Assembly (NCBI RefSeq): GCF_030766935.1
Contig: NZ_JASERL010000002.1
Location: 744,001-808,000, forward strand
DNA: 64,000 bases
Direction: 5' to 3'
Source: Streptomyces sp. KL109B
GTDB lineage: Bacteria > Actinomycetota > Actinomycetes > Streptomycetales > Streptomycetaceae
Positions 24,737 to 33,637 of this stretch are shown here, piece after piece (positions within the stretch are counted from its first letter, which is position 1; each line of letters begins with the position of its first letter). The translations under genes and the position numbers were made by a program. The notes below the pieces were generated by a model. It ran no database searches and was not told where the DNA came from. It saw only the letters and a list, made by a program, of their open reading frames with translations.

Positions 24737-26452
24737 TCAGCCGCGCAGCGCTGACGCGAAGATGGCCGGGAGCTTCGTCGGGGACGGGGACGTCGTGTAG
24801 GACGTCAGGCGCTGCATCGTCGTCAGGCCCGTGCGGTTCGTGACGTAGAACGGGGGGCGGGGGGACAGGGAGGGGGAGCCGGTGAAGAGGCCGCGGGGGG
24901 ACGGGGCGAAGGGGGCGCGGACCACCGTCTTCTCGATGTCCTCGAGCATGAACGCGTTGTGCACGAAGCCGATGCCGCTGCCGATGTCCTGGCGGGTGTT
25001 GCCCGGGAAGGCGCCCCACGGCGTGTAGCCGAGCAGGAAGCCGAAGGCGGACCAGACGTTGACGCCGAGCGTGCCGTAGCGCAGCCCGGCGATGGCGTCG
25101 GCGACCGCGCCGGAGTGGGTGCGCTCCGTCTTCGGGTGGACGATCAGGGTGGCGCCGAGCGTGCCGGGGAGCTTGTCGTTGGCGAACTCCGTGGCCGCGG
25201 CGAGGAAGTGGGGCGCGTCGGTGCCGGGGAGGCGGACGACGCCGAGGGTGCTCGCGAACACCTCGTCCGTGATGAGGACGTCTTCCATGCCCTCGATCTC
25301 GGGGACCAGGACCCGGCACGAGTCGTCGGCGCCGAGCCGCTCCGCCGCCGGGTGGGCGTCCGTGACCTTCGCGACGCGGTCGGCGGCGCCCGGGTAGTAG
25401 TCGGGGCGGGGCGGCAGTTCGCGCAGGACGCGACGGATCTCCGTCAGGAGCTTCTCCGTGCCGTCCCACTCGCGCGGGACCACCAACACCTGCGTGGCGA
25501 TGCAGTTGTGGCCGGAGTTGTTGAGCTTGCTGGTGACGATGTGCTCGGCCTGGAAGCGGAAGTCGGCGTCGCTCCACGGGCCCGGCGCCACGATGCAGGG
25601 GCTGACGCCGCCCAGCTCGCTGGTGAACGGCTTGTCGTTGAGCGGGGTGTCCGCCTCGCGGCGCTGCGCGGCCTGCTCGTCCGTGCCCCACACGATCGCG
25701 TCGTGGGTGCGGTCGCTGCCCGTGACGTGGATGGTGTCGATGTCCTCGTGCTGCGTGAGGTAGGCGCCCTCGGCGGCGCCGCCGTCGACGAAGCGGACCC
25801 AGCCCCGGTCCACGTACTCGGCGAAGACCTTCTCGAAGTGCGGGCGCAGATAGGCGTTGACCGGGTTCATCTTGGCGATGACGACCTCGCCCTCCGCGTA
25901 CAGCTTCTGGAGGATGTCGAGCGGGGTGATCGCGGCGACGTTGCCGGCGCCGAGGACGAGCGAGACCGTCGGCTCGGCGGAGCGGCCCCGGTACTCCCCC
26001 GCCGCGCGGGCGACGACCTGTTCACGGGTGGTGCCGGGCAGCGTCCACACCTGCGCCGAGAAGCCGTTGAGCAGCAGCCGGTCGGAGGCGAGGGTGGGGA
26101 AGACGTCGACGACGGTGCGGCCCTCGTGGCTGCGCACGGACTTGGGGTCGACCGGGTCCTTGCCCGCGGCGATCCGGCGCAGCACGTGCAGGTAGGCGCT
26201 GATCGGCTGGGCGAGGGCCCAGGGCGCGGTGATCCAGTCCTCGGCGGCCCACTCGGAGGTCTCGGAGTACCCCTTGGCGGCGGCCGCGTCGGCGACCATC
26301 GCGGCGGCGCCATCGGCGATCCGCGGCAGCGTCCGCTCCAGGAGTGCGATGCGCTCCTCCAGCGGGGTCACGGTCCAGGACGGTGCGTGCTCGCGCAGGT
26401 CGCGGACGGCCTGGTCCAGCGGTGAGGTGTCGAGTGCTGCTGCGGCGCTCAC
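24737..26452 (-). CDS. Aldehyde dehydrogenase family protein
   Basis: 571 aa from GTG 26452, six bases after AAGGAG; the TTG at 26458 overlaps that site. Key residues of the superfamily are present: the general-base Glu in FTSELGGVSP, the catalytic Cys in SGHNCIATQ, and an NAD-binding VLGAGNVAAITPLD. The protein is longer than typical ALDHs (about 480 aa), with an N-terminal helical extension, and belongs to the divergent coniferyl-aldehyde/DUF1487-like end of the family. The substrate is unknown. It lies 146 bp downstream of the MFS and dioxygenase genes on the same strand, so it may act on their product. The gap contains a long C-rich tract in the mRNA. Confidence 0.85.
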   Translation of the reverse strand: MSAAAALDTSPLDQAVRDLREHAPSWTVTPLEERIALLERTLPRIADGAAAMVADAAAAKGYSETSEWAAEDWITAPWALAQPISAYLHVLRRIAAGKDPVDPKSVRSHEGRTVVDVFPTLASDRLLLNGFSAQVWTLPGTTREQVVARAAGEYRGRSAEPTVSLVLGAGNVAAITPLDILQKLYAEGEVVIAKMNPVNAYLRPHFEKVFAEYVDRGWVRFVDGGAAEGAYLTQHEDIDTIHVTGSDRTHDAIVWGTDEQAAQRREADTPLNDKPFTSELGGVSPCIVAPGPWSDADFRFQAEHIVTSKLNNSGHNCIATQVLVVPREWDGTEKLLTEIRRVLRELPPRPDYYPGAADRVAKVTDAHPAAERLGADDSCRVLVPEIEGMEDVLITDEVFASTLGVVRLPGTDAPHFLAAATEFANDKLPGTLGATLIVHPKTERTHSGAVADAIAGLRYGTLGVNVWSAFGFLLGYTPWGAFPGNTRQDIGSGIGFVHNAFMLEDIEKTVVRAPFAPSPRGLFTGSPSLSPRPPFYVTNRTGLTTMQRLTSYTTSPSPTKLPAIFASALRG

Positions 26453-26481
26453 GGTCAACTCCTTGGGAACGCGGGTGCGAT

Positions 26482-26535
26482 GAGGGGGGACTGAGGGAGG
26501 GACTGAGGGGGACTGAGGGGGGGGGACTGAGGGGG
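26482..26535. repeat. G-tract array (GGGGGACTGAG units)
   Basis: Five G runs of 4-10 bases are separated by ACTGA. The tract lies between the MFS stop and the aldehyde dehydrogenase start. The plus strand satisfies the G-quadruplex pattern; the transcribed RNA is the C-rich strand. Confidence 0.8.
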
Positions 26536-26598
26536 ATCGTTCCGACGATCATGCCATCCGAGGTAACCCCGGGTAAGGGCAGGTTGCGTGACGGAGGC

Positions 26599-27912
26599 TC
26601 AGGCGGTCAACCGTGCACGGTCGCGCTCCGGGTCGATCAGGGCGAACGCGAGCACGGCGCCGATCGCGACCAGCACCCCGGTCACGAGCACGGCGTACTG
26701 GTACCCGGCGTCGCCCTGCGCGTCGACGAGGGCGCCGACGGCGGCGGGCGCGAGCAGCCCGGAGACCGTGACCAGCGCGTTCATGAGGCCGAGTGCGCCG
26801 CCGCTGCGGGCGGCCGGGGCGAGTTCGGCAACGGTGGTCGCGGCCACGGTCGCGTACGAACCGGCGAAGCCGAAGCCGAGGGAGACGAGCACGGTCTGCG
26901 CGGGCACCGAGCCGACGAACGGCACCAGCACACAGCACACGGCGCCGATCGCGAGCATGAACCCGCCGACCCAGCCGCGGGCCTTCCGGCTGCCGACGCC
27001 GCGCCGCATGAGCCGCCCGGTCAGCGCGGCCTGCCCGAGCAGGACGACGGCGCCGACGGCCCAGGGCAGGACGACCAGCTTGCCCGCGGTGGCCGCCGAG
27101 TAGTCGAGGGCGTTGCGCAGGTAGGACGGCATCCACACCAGCATGAGCGCCACGGACCAGTAGCTCATGAAGTACGCGAGGGTGGAGCCGATCCACGTAC
27201 GGCTGGCGAAGATCTTCCGGTACGGGACCTTGGGCGCGGCAGCGGCCTCGTCGGCCACCGCCTTGTCGGCCACCGCCTTCGCGCCGTCCGTGGTGTGCCC
27301 GCGCGGGCTGTCCTTGCCGAACACCGACCACAGCACCGCCCACACCACGCCGATCGCGGCGAGCACCCACAGGGCCGAGCGCCAGCCGTGGTTCTGGATC
27401 ACCCAGGACAGGCTCGGCGAGGAGATGATCACGCCGAGCGTGATGCCGATGGTGAGCAGCGCCGCGGGCAGGTTCCGCTTGTGGTTGGGGAACCAGGACA
27501 GCGTGGCCTGCTGCGCGACCGGGAAGGCCGGGCCCTCGGCCGCGCCGAGGAAGATCCGCGAGCCGATGAGCACGGCAAGGCCCCCGCCGATGGCCGCGGG
27601 CACCTGCGCCACCGACCAGAGCACGGCCATCACCAGGAGCAGCAGCTTGGGCGAGACCCGGTCGGCCGCCATCCCCACGACGATCGCGGCGACGGAGAAC
27701 AGCAGGAAGAACGCGCTGTTGGCGAGCCCGAACTGGGTGGCGCTCAGGTGCAGATCGGCGCGGATCTCGTCGGCGGCGAGCCCGAGCACGGACTTGTCCG
27801 CGAAGTTGACCATCATGAAGACCACGAGGAGCGCGGTCACCGTCCATGCGCGGCGGCTCTCGCGCGGGGCCGGGTCGACTCCCGTGTCGCGCACGGCGGG
27901 TGCGGTGGTCAC
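26599..27912 (-). CDS. MFS transporter (anion:cation symporter-like)
   Basis: 437 aa from GTG 27912, whose GTGA overlaps the stop of the dioxygenase gene. About twelve membrane helices are visible, with the MFS loop 2-3 signature VVGMAADRVSPKLLL and the FADKSVLGLAADEI start typical of the phthalate/glucarate (ACS) group. The central loop contains a small internal duplication (KAVADKAVADEAAAAPK). ACS transporters import organic acids by cation symport. Coupling to a TauD/TfdA dioxygenase suggests it imports that enzyme's substrate. The substrate itself cannot be read from sequence. Confidence 0.88.
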   Translation of the reverse strand: MTTAPAVRDTGVDPAPRESRRAWTVTALLVVFMMVNFADKSVLGLAADEIRADLHLSATQFGLANSAFFLLFSVAAIVVGMAADRVSPKLLLLVMAVLWSVAQVPAAIGGGLAVLIGSRIFLGAAEGPAFPVAQQATLSWFPNHKRNLPAALLTIGITLGVIISSPSLSWVIQNHGWRSALWVLAAIGVVWAVLWSVFGKDSPRGHTTDGAKAVADKAVADEAAAAPKVPYRKIFASRTWIGSTLAYFMSYWSVALMLVWMPSYLRNALDYSAATAGKLVVLPWAVGAVVLLGQAALTGRLMRRGVGSRKARGWVGGFMLAIGAVCCVLVPFVGSVPAQTVLVSLGFGFAGSYATVAATTVAELAPAARSGGALGLMNALVTVSGLLAPAAVGALVDAQGDAGYQYAVLVTGVLVAIGAVLAFALIDPERDRARLTA

Positions 27913-28844
27913 GACAGCGGTACCCCGGCGATCGCGATGCGCTCCATGACGCGCTTGGCGGGGAAGTAGTCGTTGACCGCGTAGTGCTGGACGGCGATGT
28001 TGTCCCAGATCGCGATCGAGTCGGGCTCCCAGTGGAAGCGGATCTGGAACTCGGGGATGCGCGCCTGGAGCACGAGGATGTCGAGGAGTTCGCGGTTCTC
28101 CTCCTCGGACAGGCCCTTGATGTAGCGGGTGAACGGCTCGTTCACGTACAGGGTCTTGCGGCCGCTGCGCGGGTGGCGGACGACGACGGGGTGCTCGACC
28201 TGCGGCCAGTTGGCGCGGAAGGCGGCCTTCTGCTCGTCGTTCATGAGCGCGCCCCAGCTGGCCTCCCAGTCGTGGACCGCGACGAGGTTCTCGATCCGCT
28301 CCTTGAGGTCGTCGGGCAGGTTGTCGTACGCGGCGCCCATGTCGCACCACATCGTGTCGCCGCCCGCGGCGGGCACCTCGATGGCGCGAAGGACGGCGCC
28401 GAGCGAGGGGTTGACCATGAAGGAGTGGTCGCTGTGCCAGATGTTCTTGTTGCCGGCGGCCTTGGCGTCCTTGGCGAGCCGGGACAGGCCCACGGTCTCG
28501 GTCTTCGGGAAGAACGGGTTGGGCTCGGGCGGGCCCCAGACGGCCGAAAGGTCCAGGTGGTTCTCGGAGTTGAAGCCGCTCTGGCCGCGGAAGAAGATCA
28601 CCTTCCATTCGAGGAGGGCCTGGCGGAGCTCCTCGGCGAGTTCGTCGGTGATCGGCTTCGTCAGGTCGACGCCGCTGAGCACGGCTCCGAAGTGCGGGGT
28701 GAGCGGGTTGACCTCGAACAGCTTGTAGTCCACCTGCTCCGCGCCCGGCGCGAGCCGGTCGAGCGTGCGTCGCCCGTAGCGCATCAGGGGCTTGTCCAGT
28801 ACGGGCTTGGGGTTCTCGACGGGGGCCGTCGCGACGTCGTGCAT
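27909..28844 (-). CDS. TauD/TfdA-family 2-oxoglutarate/Fe(II) dioxygenase
   Basis: 311 aa from ATG 28844 with GGGAGG six bases upstream. The facial triad is complete: His137 and Asp139 (WHSDHS) and the distal His in AVQHYAV, followed by the 2-oxoglutarate Arg in KRVMERI. FFRGQSG and the HFGAVLSGVDLTKP N-terminus are characteristic. Family members hydroxylate taurine, 2,4-D, alkyl sulfates and similar acids, leading to cleavage. Linked transporter and aldehyde dehydrogenase genes support a catabolic pathway that releases an aldehyde. It is the first gene of that operon; a promoter with two short palindromes lies upstream. Confidence 0.9.
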   Translation of the reverse strand: MHDVATAPVENPKPVLDKPLMRYGRRTLDRLAPGAEQVDYKLFEVNPLTPHFGAVLSGVDLTKPITDELAEELRQALLEWKVIFFRGQSGFNSENHLDLSAVWGPPEPNPFFPKTETVGLSRLAKDAKAAGNKNIWHSDHSFMVNPSLGAVLRAIEVPAAGGDTMWCDMGAAYDNLPDDLKERIENLVAVHDWEASWGALMNDEQKAAFRANWPQVEHPVVVRHPRSGRKTLYVNEPFTRYIKGLSEEENRELLDILVLQARIPEFQIRFHWEPDSIAIWDNIAVQHYAVNDYFPAKRVMERIAIAGVPLS

Positions 28845-28865
28845 GGGGGTCCTCCCAACAGCGAA

Positions 28866-28900
28866 CGCTATTACGTAACCGGCAGTATCGATATTGAGAT
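28866..28900. promoter_or_regulatory. AT-rich promoter with palindromes before the dioxygenase operon
   Basis: TTACGTAA (28870-28877) and TATCGATA (about 28887-28894) are perfect 8-bp palindromes in the only AT-rich part of this 237-bp gap, 22-50 bp upstream of the dioxygenase ATG. They are candidate operators for the TetR gene just upstream. This is inferred from symmetry and position. Confidence 0.4.
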
Positions 28901-29081
28901 GCGGCGGGGCAAGGGGTCTGGGGTGATGGATTTCAGGAAAGTGCTCGCGGGTGCCGATGGGGCGCCGCGGGGCGCCGTGCGGGCAGCGCGCGGGCAGCGC
29001 GAAAGTCGCGCCGGGGGCGTCAACTCGCCCGGCGCGCAAGGGAGATCGGAAGGTGACGCCCGGTCCGCGGCCGGTTACGGG

Positions 29082-29684
29082 CTACGGCCTGACGTCGACC
29101 GCCCTGCCGATGAGGTCGACCACGGAGTCGACCAGCTCCTTGTCCGGCGTCCGCATCTCGGCGACGAGCCGGAAGATCAGCGACGAGGCGATGAGGGTCG
29201 TGACGTCGACGATCGGCGCGTCTGCGCGCACGTCGCCGCGCGCCATGCCGCGCTCCAGCACGTGCCGCGTCTCGCTCGTCACGCGCGTCACGTACGCCTG
29301 GAACGCCTCGCGCCCCGCACCCGCCTCCGCCGCAGCGCTGATCACTCCGGCGAGCAGGCGGCCGACGCCGGGCTGCCGGTACGCGCGCACGCGCTCCGTC
29401 AGTACGGCGCGCAGCTCGGCCCTGAAGTCCCCCATGTCGGGCACCGCGAGCGCCCCGACGCGGGACTCGGCCGCGGCGATGATCAGGTCCTGCTTGGTGG
29501 GCCAGCGCCGGTACATGGCCGGTTTGCTCACGCCCGCGCGGCTCGCCACGGCGTCCATGGTCAGCGCGTCCATGCCCTGCTCGGCGACCAGCTCGACGAC
29601 GGCTTCGAGCACCGCCTGCGTCACGTGCTCCTGACGCGGCCGCCCGGGCCCCCTGCGCGCACGCTGTACCTGCTCATCGGCCAT
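29082..29684 (-). CDS. TetR/AcrR family regulator
   Basis: 200 aa. The N-terminal HTH is clear (ALTMDAVASRAGVSKPAMYRRWPTKQDLI, residues about 40-68), preceded by a basic arm RRGPGRPRQEHV. The C-terminal ligand domain fits the TetR_C_16-like group. It lies on the same strand between the acyl-CoA synthetase (24 bp upstream) and the dioxygenase operon (237 bp downstream), so it is a likely repressor of the latter. The signal is unknown. Confidence 0.9.
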   Translation of the reverse strand: MADEQVQRARRGPGRPRQEHVTQAVLEAVVELVAEQGMDALTMDAVASRAGVSKPAMYRRWPTKQDLIIAAAESRVGALAVPDMGDFRAELRAVLTERVRAYRQPGVGRLLAGVISAAAEAGAGREAFQAYVTRVTSETRHVLERGMARGDVRADAPIVDVTTLIASSLIFRLVAEMRTPDKELVDSVVDLIGRAVDVRP

Positions 29685-29708
29685 ACGGAGACCCTACAGG
29701 CGTGCGGC

Positions 29709-31232
29709 TCAGGCCAGTTCTGCCCGCAGCACGTGCTTGGTGATCTTCCCGGAGGGCGTACGGGGAAGGGCGTCGCGCAGGATCAGTTCGCGCGGCACCT
29801 TGTAGCGGGCGATCCGCTCCTCCAGCCACGCCCGCACCCCGGCCAGTTCCAGGCCCGCGCCCTCGCGCGGCACGACGAACGCGACCACCGTCTCGCCCCA
29901 CTGCGGGTGCGGGCGGCCGACGACGGCGACGTCGAGCACGTCCGGGTGCCCGCGCAGCGCGCCCTCGACCTCCTGCGACGCGACGTTCTCGCCGCCGGTG
30001 ATGATCACGTCCTTCATCCGGTCGACGAGCGTGACATAGCCGTCCTCGTCGATCCGCCCCAGGTCACCGCTGCGGTACCAGTCCCCGGCGAAGACCTCGG
30101 CGGTGGCCACCTCGTCGTCCAGGTAGCCGAGCATGCGGGTGTCGGTGCGCAGCCAGATCTCGCCGCTCTCACCGGCTCCGGCGTCGCTCCCGTCGGGGCG
30201 TACGACGCGCAGGTCCACGCCCGGCATGCCGCCGCGCCCGATCGAGCCCGCCTTGTCCGCGTGCTCGGCCGGGAGCAGCGAGGCACCCGCGGGCCCGGTC
30301 TCGCTCATCCCGTACACCTGCTGGAAGTTCTCGGTGCCGTACGCCTTCATGAGGCGGCGCACGGTGTCGGCGTCGAGCGGCCCCGCGCCGTAGAGCCACG
30401 CGCGTACGGACGACACGTCGTACGTCGCGTAGTCGGGGACCGCCTGGGTCGGGGCGATGAGCGCGATGGGCGCGCCGAAGAGGGCCGTGATCCGCTCGCG
30501 CTGGATGGTTTCGAGCATGCCCCGGGGCTCGTACTCGCGCTGCAGGACGACCGTGCCGCCCGCGAACAGGGTGCCGAGCGTCATGTTGTTGAGCGGCGCC
30601 GCGTGCCAGATCGGCATGCAGATCAGGAAGCGCTCGTCGCCGCGCATCGACATCGTCGCCGCCGAGTACGCGGCCGTGAGCGCGGCCGTACGGTGCGAGT
30701 GGACGCAGCCCTTGGGGGTGCCTGAGGTGCCGGACGTATAGAGGATCTCCGCGATCTCGCCGTCGGGGCGGTCATCGGCCGCGTACGGCTCGGCCGCCGC
30801 GACGAGCGCCTCGAAGGCGTCGGCAGGCAGCTCGCCCGCCGGGGTGTCGGGGTGGCTGACCAGCCAGCGCACGTCCACGCCCGGGTCCGCGGCGGTGGCG
30901 CGCCCGCCGAGCTCCGCGTCGACGACCGCGAGCCGCGCGCCGCAGTGCTTCAACTGGCGCGCCACCTCGGCCGCCTGGAGCTTGTGGTTGAACGGTACGA
31001 GGGTGGCCCCGAGGCTCCAGGCGCCGAAGGCGGCGAAGAGGAAGGCCGGGGTGTTGTGGGTCATCACCGCGAGCCGGTCGCCCGGACCGAGCCCCGCCTC
31101 GCGCAGCACGGTCGCGGCGCGGCGCGCGGCGTCCCCGAACTCCCGGTAGCTCCACCGCTGTTCGCGGTAGACGACGGCTTCCTTGTTACTGCCCGAGCGA
31201 ACGGCGCTGTCCAGCAGGGCGCTGAGGTGCAT
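29709..31232 (-). CDS. AMP-forming acyl-CoA synthetase (ANL superfamily)
   Basis: 507 aa from ATG 31232 with AGGAGA upstream. The core motifs are intact: P-loop-like LYTSGTSGTPKG, the gate motif YGMSETG, the hinge YRSGDLGRIDEDGY and the catalytic Lys in PRTPSGKITKHVLR. It activates a carboxylic acid with ATP to acyl-AMP and then acyl-CoA. Size and motifs suit medium/long-chain or aryl acids. The divergent neighbours are a TetR and an acyl-CoA dehydrogenase, so the group looks like a fatty-acid or aromatic-acid beta-oxidation locus. Confidence 0.92.
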   Translation of the reverse strand: MHLSALLDSAVRSGSNKEAVVYREQRWSYREFGDAARRAATVLREAGLGPGDRLAVMTHNTPAFLFAAFGAWSLGATLVPFNHKLQAAEVARQLKHCGARLAVVDAELGGRATAADPGVDVRWLVSHPDTPAGELPADAFEALVAAAEPYAADDRPDGEIAEILYTSGTSGTPKGCVHSHRTAALTAAYSAATMSMRGDERFLICMPIWHAAPLNNMTLGTLFAGGTVVLQREYEPRGMLETIQRERITALFGAPIALIAPTQAVPDYATYDVSSVRAWLYGAGPLDADTVRRLMKAYGTENFQQVYGMSETGPAGASLLPAEHADKAGSIGRGGMPGVDLRVVRPDGSDAGAGESGEIWLRTDTRMLGYLDDEVATAEVFAGDWYRSGDLGRIDEDGYVTLVDRMKDVIITGGENVASQEVEGALRGHPDVLDVAVVGRPHPQWGETVVAFVVPREGAGLELAGVRAWLEERIARYKVPRELILRDALPRTPSGKITKHVLRAELA

Positions 31233-31307
31233 CGCATTCTCCTGACGAGCCCGAGGGGCCCGGAACCGACCATGGCGTGAAACTCTGAATGATGGTTCAC
31301 TGCTTGC

Positions 31308-31919
31308 ATGGCCTACCGCAAGACCCCAGCCGAAATTCAGCGGCTCGAAGCCGCACGGGAACACCTCGTCGCGTGCGCCACCTCCGTCGTCGCGGAGGTC
31401 GGCTGGGCGCAGGCGTCCGTCACGGCGGTCGCCGACGCGGCCGGGATCGCGGCGGGCTCCGTCTACCAGCACTTTCCGTCGAAGGCCGCGCTCGCGGTGG
31501 AGGTGTTCCGGCGCGCCGCCGCGCGCGAGGTGGCCGTGGTCGGCGAGGTGCTGCGCGGGGACGGCGACCCGGTGCTGCGGCTGCGGCGCGGGGTGGAGGT
31601 CTTCGCCCGCCGCGCGCTGGAGAACCGCGGCCTCGCCCACGCCCTGCTCGCCGCCCCCGCCGACCCCAAGGTCGCCGCCGAGCGCATCGACTACCGGCGC
31701 CGCTACCACACCCTGTTCGCCGAAGTCGTCCACGAGGGCATGGCGGCGGGCGTGTTCCCGAAGCAGAACGGCGAGCTCACGGCGGCGGCGCTCACCGGCG
31801 CGATCGGCGAGGTGCTCGTCGACCCGCTCGGCGGCGCCCGCGACGAGACCGCCACCGGCGACCTGATCGCCGAACTCACCGCCATGGCGCTGCGCTGCGC
31901 GGGCGCGCCGACCGCCTGA
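31308..31919 (+). CDS. TetR family regulator
   Basis: 203 aa. The HTH is at residues about 20-58 (ASVTAVADAAGIAAGSVYQHFPSKAAL). The rest is a compact helical ligand domain. It is divergent from the acyl-CoA synthetase (75-bp gap containing TGAATGATGGTTCA near the start) and 38 bp upstream of the acyl-CoA dehydrogenase, so it probably controls both, as FadR-like TetR proteins do. The ligand, perhaps an acyl-CoA, is inferred. Confidence 0.9.
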   Translation: MAYRKTPAEIQRLEAAREHLVACATSVVAEVGWAQASVTAVADAAGIAAGSVYQHFPSKAALAVEVFRRAAAREVAVVGEVLRGDGDPVLRLRRGVEVFARRALENRGLAHALLAAPADPKVAAERIDYRRRYHTLFAEVVHEGMAAGVFPKQNGELTAAALTGAIGEVLVDPLGGARDETATGDLIAELTAMALRCAGAPTA

Positions 31920-31957
31920 CACCTTTTACGTTTCTCACGTCCACGGAGGTACGCACC

Positions 31958-33595
31958 ATGCAATCGAACCCCTCGGTGACGCACGAAGTGACCAACCAGG
32001 CACCGCCGTTGACCGGTCACGACGCCGCCGACGACCCCGTACTCCTCGAAGGCGTCCGCCGCGAGGGCGCCGAGTGGCACATCGACGAACTGCACCGCTT
32101 CGGCCGTTACGTCGGCAGCGATGAGGCCCGCCTCTGGGCCGAGCAGGCCAACCGCCACGAGCCCGAACTGCGCACCCACGACCGGTACGGCAACCGGGTC
32201 GACGAGGTCGACTTCCACCCCTCGTACCACTCGCTGATGAGCGCGACGGTCGCGGCGGGCGCGGCGGGTTCGGCGTGGGCGGACGAGCGGCCGGGCGCGC
32301 ACGTGGCGCGGGCCGGCACCTTCATGCTCGCCACGATGCTGGAGCAGGGCCACATGTGCCCGGTGTCCATGACGTACGCGGTGGTGCCCGCGCTGCGCCG
32401 CACCCCCGAACTCGCCAAGGTCTACGAGCCGTTGCTGACCAGCACGGTCTACGAGCCGGGCCTGCGGGCGCCGTTGGAGAAGCGCGGGCTGCTCGCCGGG
32501 ATGGGCATGACGGAGAAGCAGGGCGGGACGGACGTCCGCGCGAACACGACGGTGGCGGTGGAGCAGGCGGACGGGACGTGGCGGCTGCGGGGCCACAAGT
32601 GGTTCACGTCGGCGCCGATGAACGACGTGTTCCTGGTGCTTGCGCAGGCGCCGGGTGGGCTTTCGTGCTTTCTCGTGCCGCGTGTGCTGCCGGACGGCTC
32701 GCGCAATACGTTCCGGATCCAGCGGCTCAAGGACAAGCTCGGCAACCGTTCCAACGCGTCCAGTGAGCCGGAGTTCGACGACACGGTGGCGTGGCTCGTC
32801 GGAGACGAGGGCAAGGGGGTGCGCACCATCATCGACATGGTGACGATGACGCGCCTCGACTGCGTGCTGGGCTCGGCGGCGCACGTACGGGAATCGCTGG
32901 CGCAGGCGGCGCACCACGCCCGCCACCGGTCGGTGTTCGGGGCGAAGTTGATCGACCAGCCGCTGATGCGGAACGTCCTCGCGGACCTGGCGTTGGAGTC
33001 GGAGGCGGCGACGACGCTGGGCTTGCGGCTCGCGGGCGCGGCGGACCGTGCGCAGCGCGGGGACGCGGGTGAGCGGGCGTTTCTGCGGCTCGCCACGGCC
33101 GTGGGCAAGTACTGGGTGTGCAAGCGGCAGCCGGGGGCGGTCGCCGAGGCGCTTGAGTGCCTGGGCGGCAACGGTTATGACGAGGCGTCAGGCATGCCGC
33201 GCCTGTACCGGGAGGCGCCGCTGAACGGGATCTGGGAGGGCTCGGGGAACGTCAACGCGCTCGACATGTTGCGGGCGTTGGCGCGGGAGCCGGAGTCCTT
33301 GGAGGCGTTCCGGGCGGAGGTCGAGGCGGCGGCCGGGGCGGATGCGCGGCTGGACGCGGCGTGGCGGGAGCTTCAGGGCGAGTTGGCGTCGGCGGAGGAC
33401 GCGCAGGTGCGGGCGCGGCGGGTCATCGAGCGGGCGGCGCTGGTGCTTCAGGGGGCGCTGCTGGTGCGGCACGCGCCGGGGCCGGTGGCGGACGCGTTCT
33501 GCGCGAGTCGCCTGGCCGGCGGGGGCGGGTTGGCCTACGGAACGCTTCCCGCCGGAACCGACTTCGACGCGCTTCTGGGCCGCCTCCCGGCCTGA
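31958..33595 (+). CDS. Acyl-CoA dehydrogenase, AidB-like
   Basis: 545 aa from ATG 31958 with CGGAGGT seven bases upstream. The acyl-CoA dehydrogenase fold is evident: the flavin/substrate motif MGMTEKQGGTDVRANTT, HKWFTSAPMNDVFLVLAQ, and ECLGGNGYDEASGMPRLYRE, where the Glu and Arg sit as in AidB-like enzymes. The length exceeds classical ACADs (about 380 aa) and matches the AidB group, which carries an extra C-terminal domain. AidB itself binds DNA, but the catabolic context here favours true acyl-CoA oxidation; either is possible. A 9-bp hairpin terminator begins within its stop codon. Confidence 0.9.
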   Translation: MQSNPSVTHEVTNQAPPLTGHDAADDPVLLEGVRREGAEWHIDELHRFGRYVGSDEARLWAEQANRHEPELRTHDRYGNRVDEVDFHPSYHSLMSATVAAGAAGSAWADERPGAHVARAGTFMLATMLEQGHMCPVSMTYAVVPALRRTPELAKVYEPLLTSTVYEPGLRAPLEKRGLLAGMGMTEKQGGTDVRANTTVAVEQADGTWRLRGHKWFTSAPMNDVFLVLAQAPGGLSCFLVPRVLPDGSRNTFRIQRLKDKLGNRSNASSEPEFDDTVAWLVGDEGKGVRTIIDMVTMTRLDCVLGSAAHVRESLAQAAHHARHRSVFGAKLIDQPLMRNVLADLALESEAATTLGLRLAGAADRAQRGDAGERAFLRLATAVGKYWVCKRQPGAVAEALECLGGNGYDEASGMPRLYREAPLNGIWEGSGNVNALDMLRALAREPESLEAFRAEVEAAAGADARLDAAWRELQGELASAEDAQVRARRVIERAALVLQGALLVRHAPGPVADAFCASRLAGGGGLAYGTLPAGTDFDALLGRLPA

Positions 33596-33622
33596 CCCCG
33601 CTCCACGCCGGGCAGCGGGGTC
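33594..33622. terminator. Hairpin between acyl-CoA dehydrogenase and nitroreductase-like gene
   Basis: GACCCCGCT (33594-33602) pairs with AGCGGGGTC (33614-33622). The left arm overlaps the TGA of the dehydrogenase gene; the other side is the 3' end of a convergent gene, so it can act both ways. Confidence 0.6.
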
Positions 33623-33637
33623 GCCCCGGTTCGCGGC

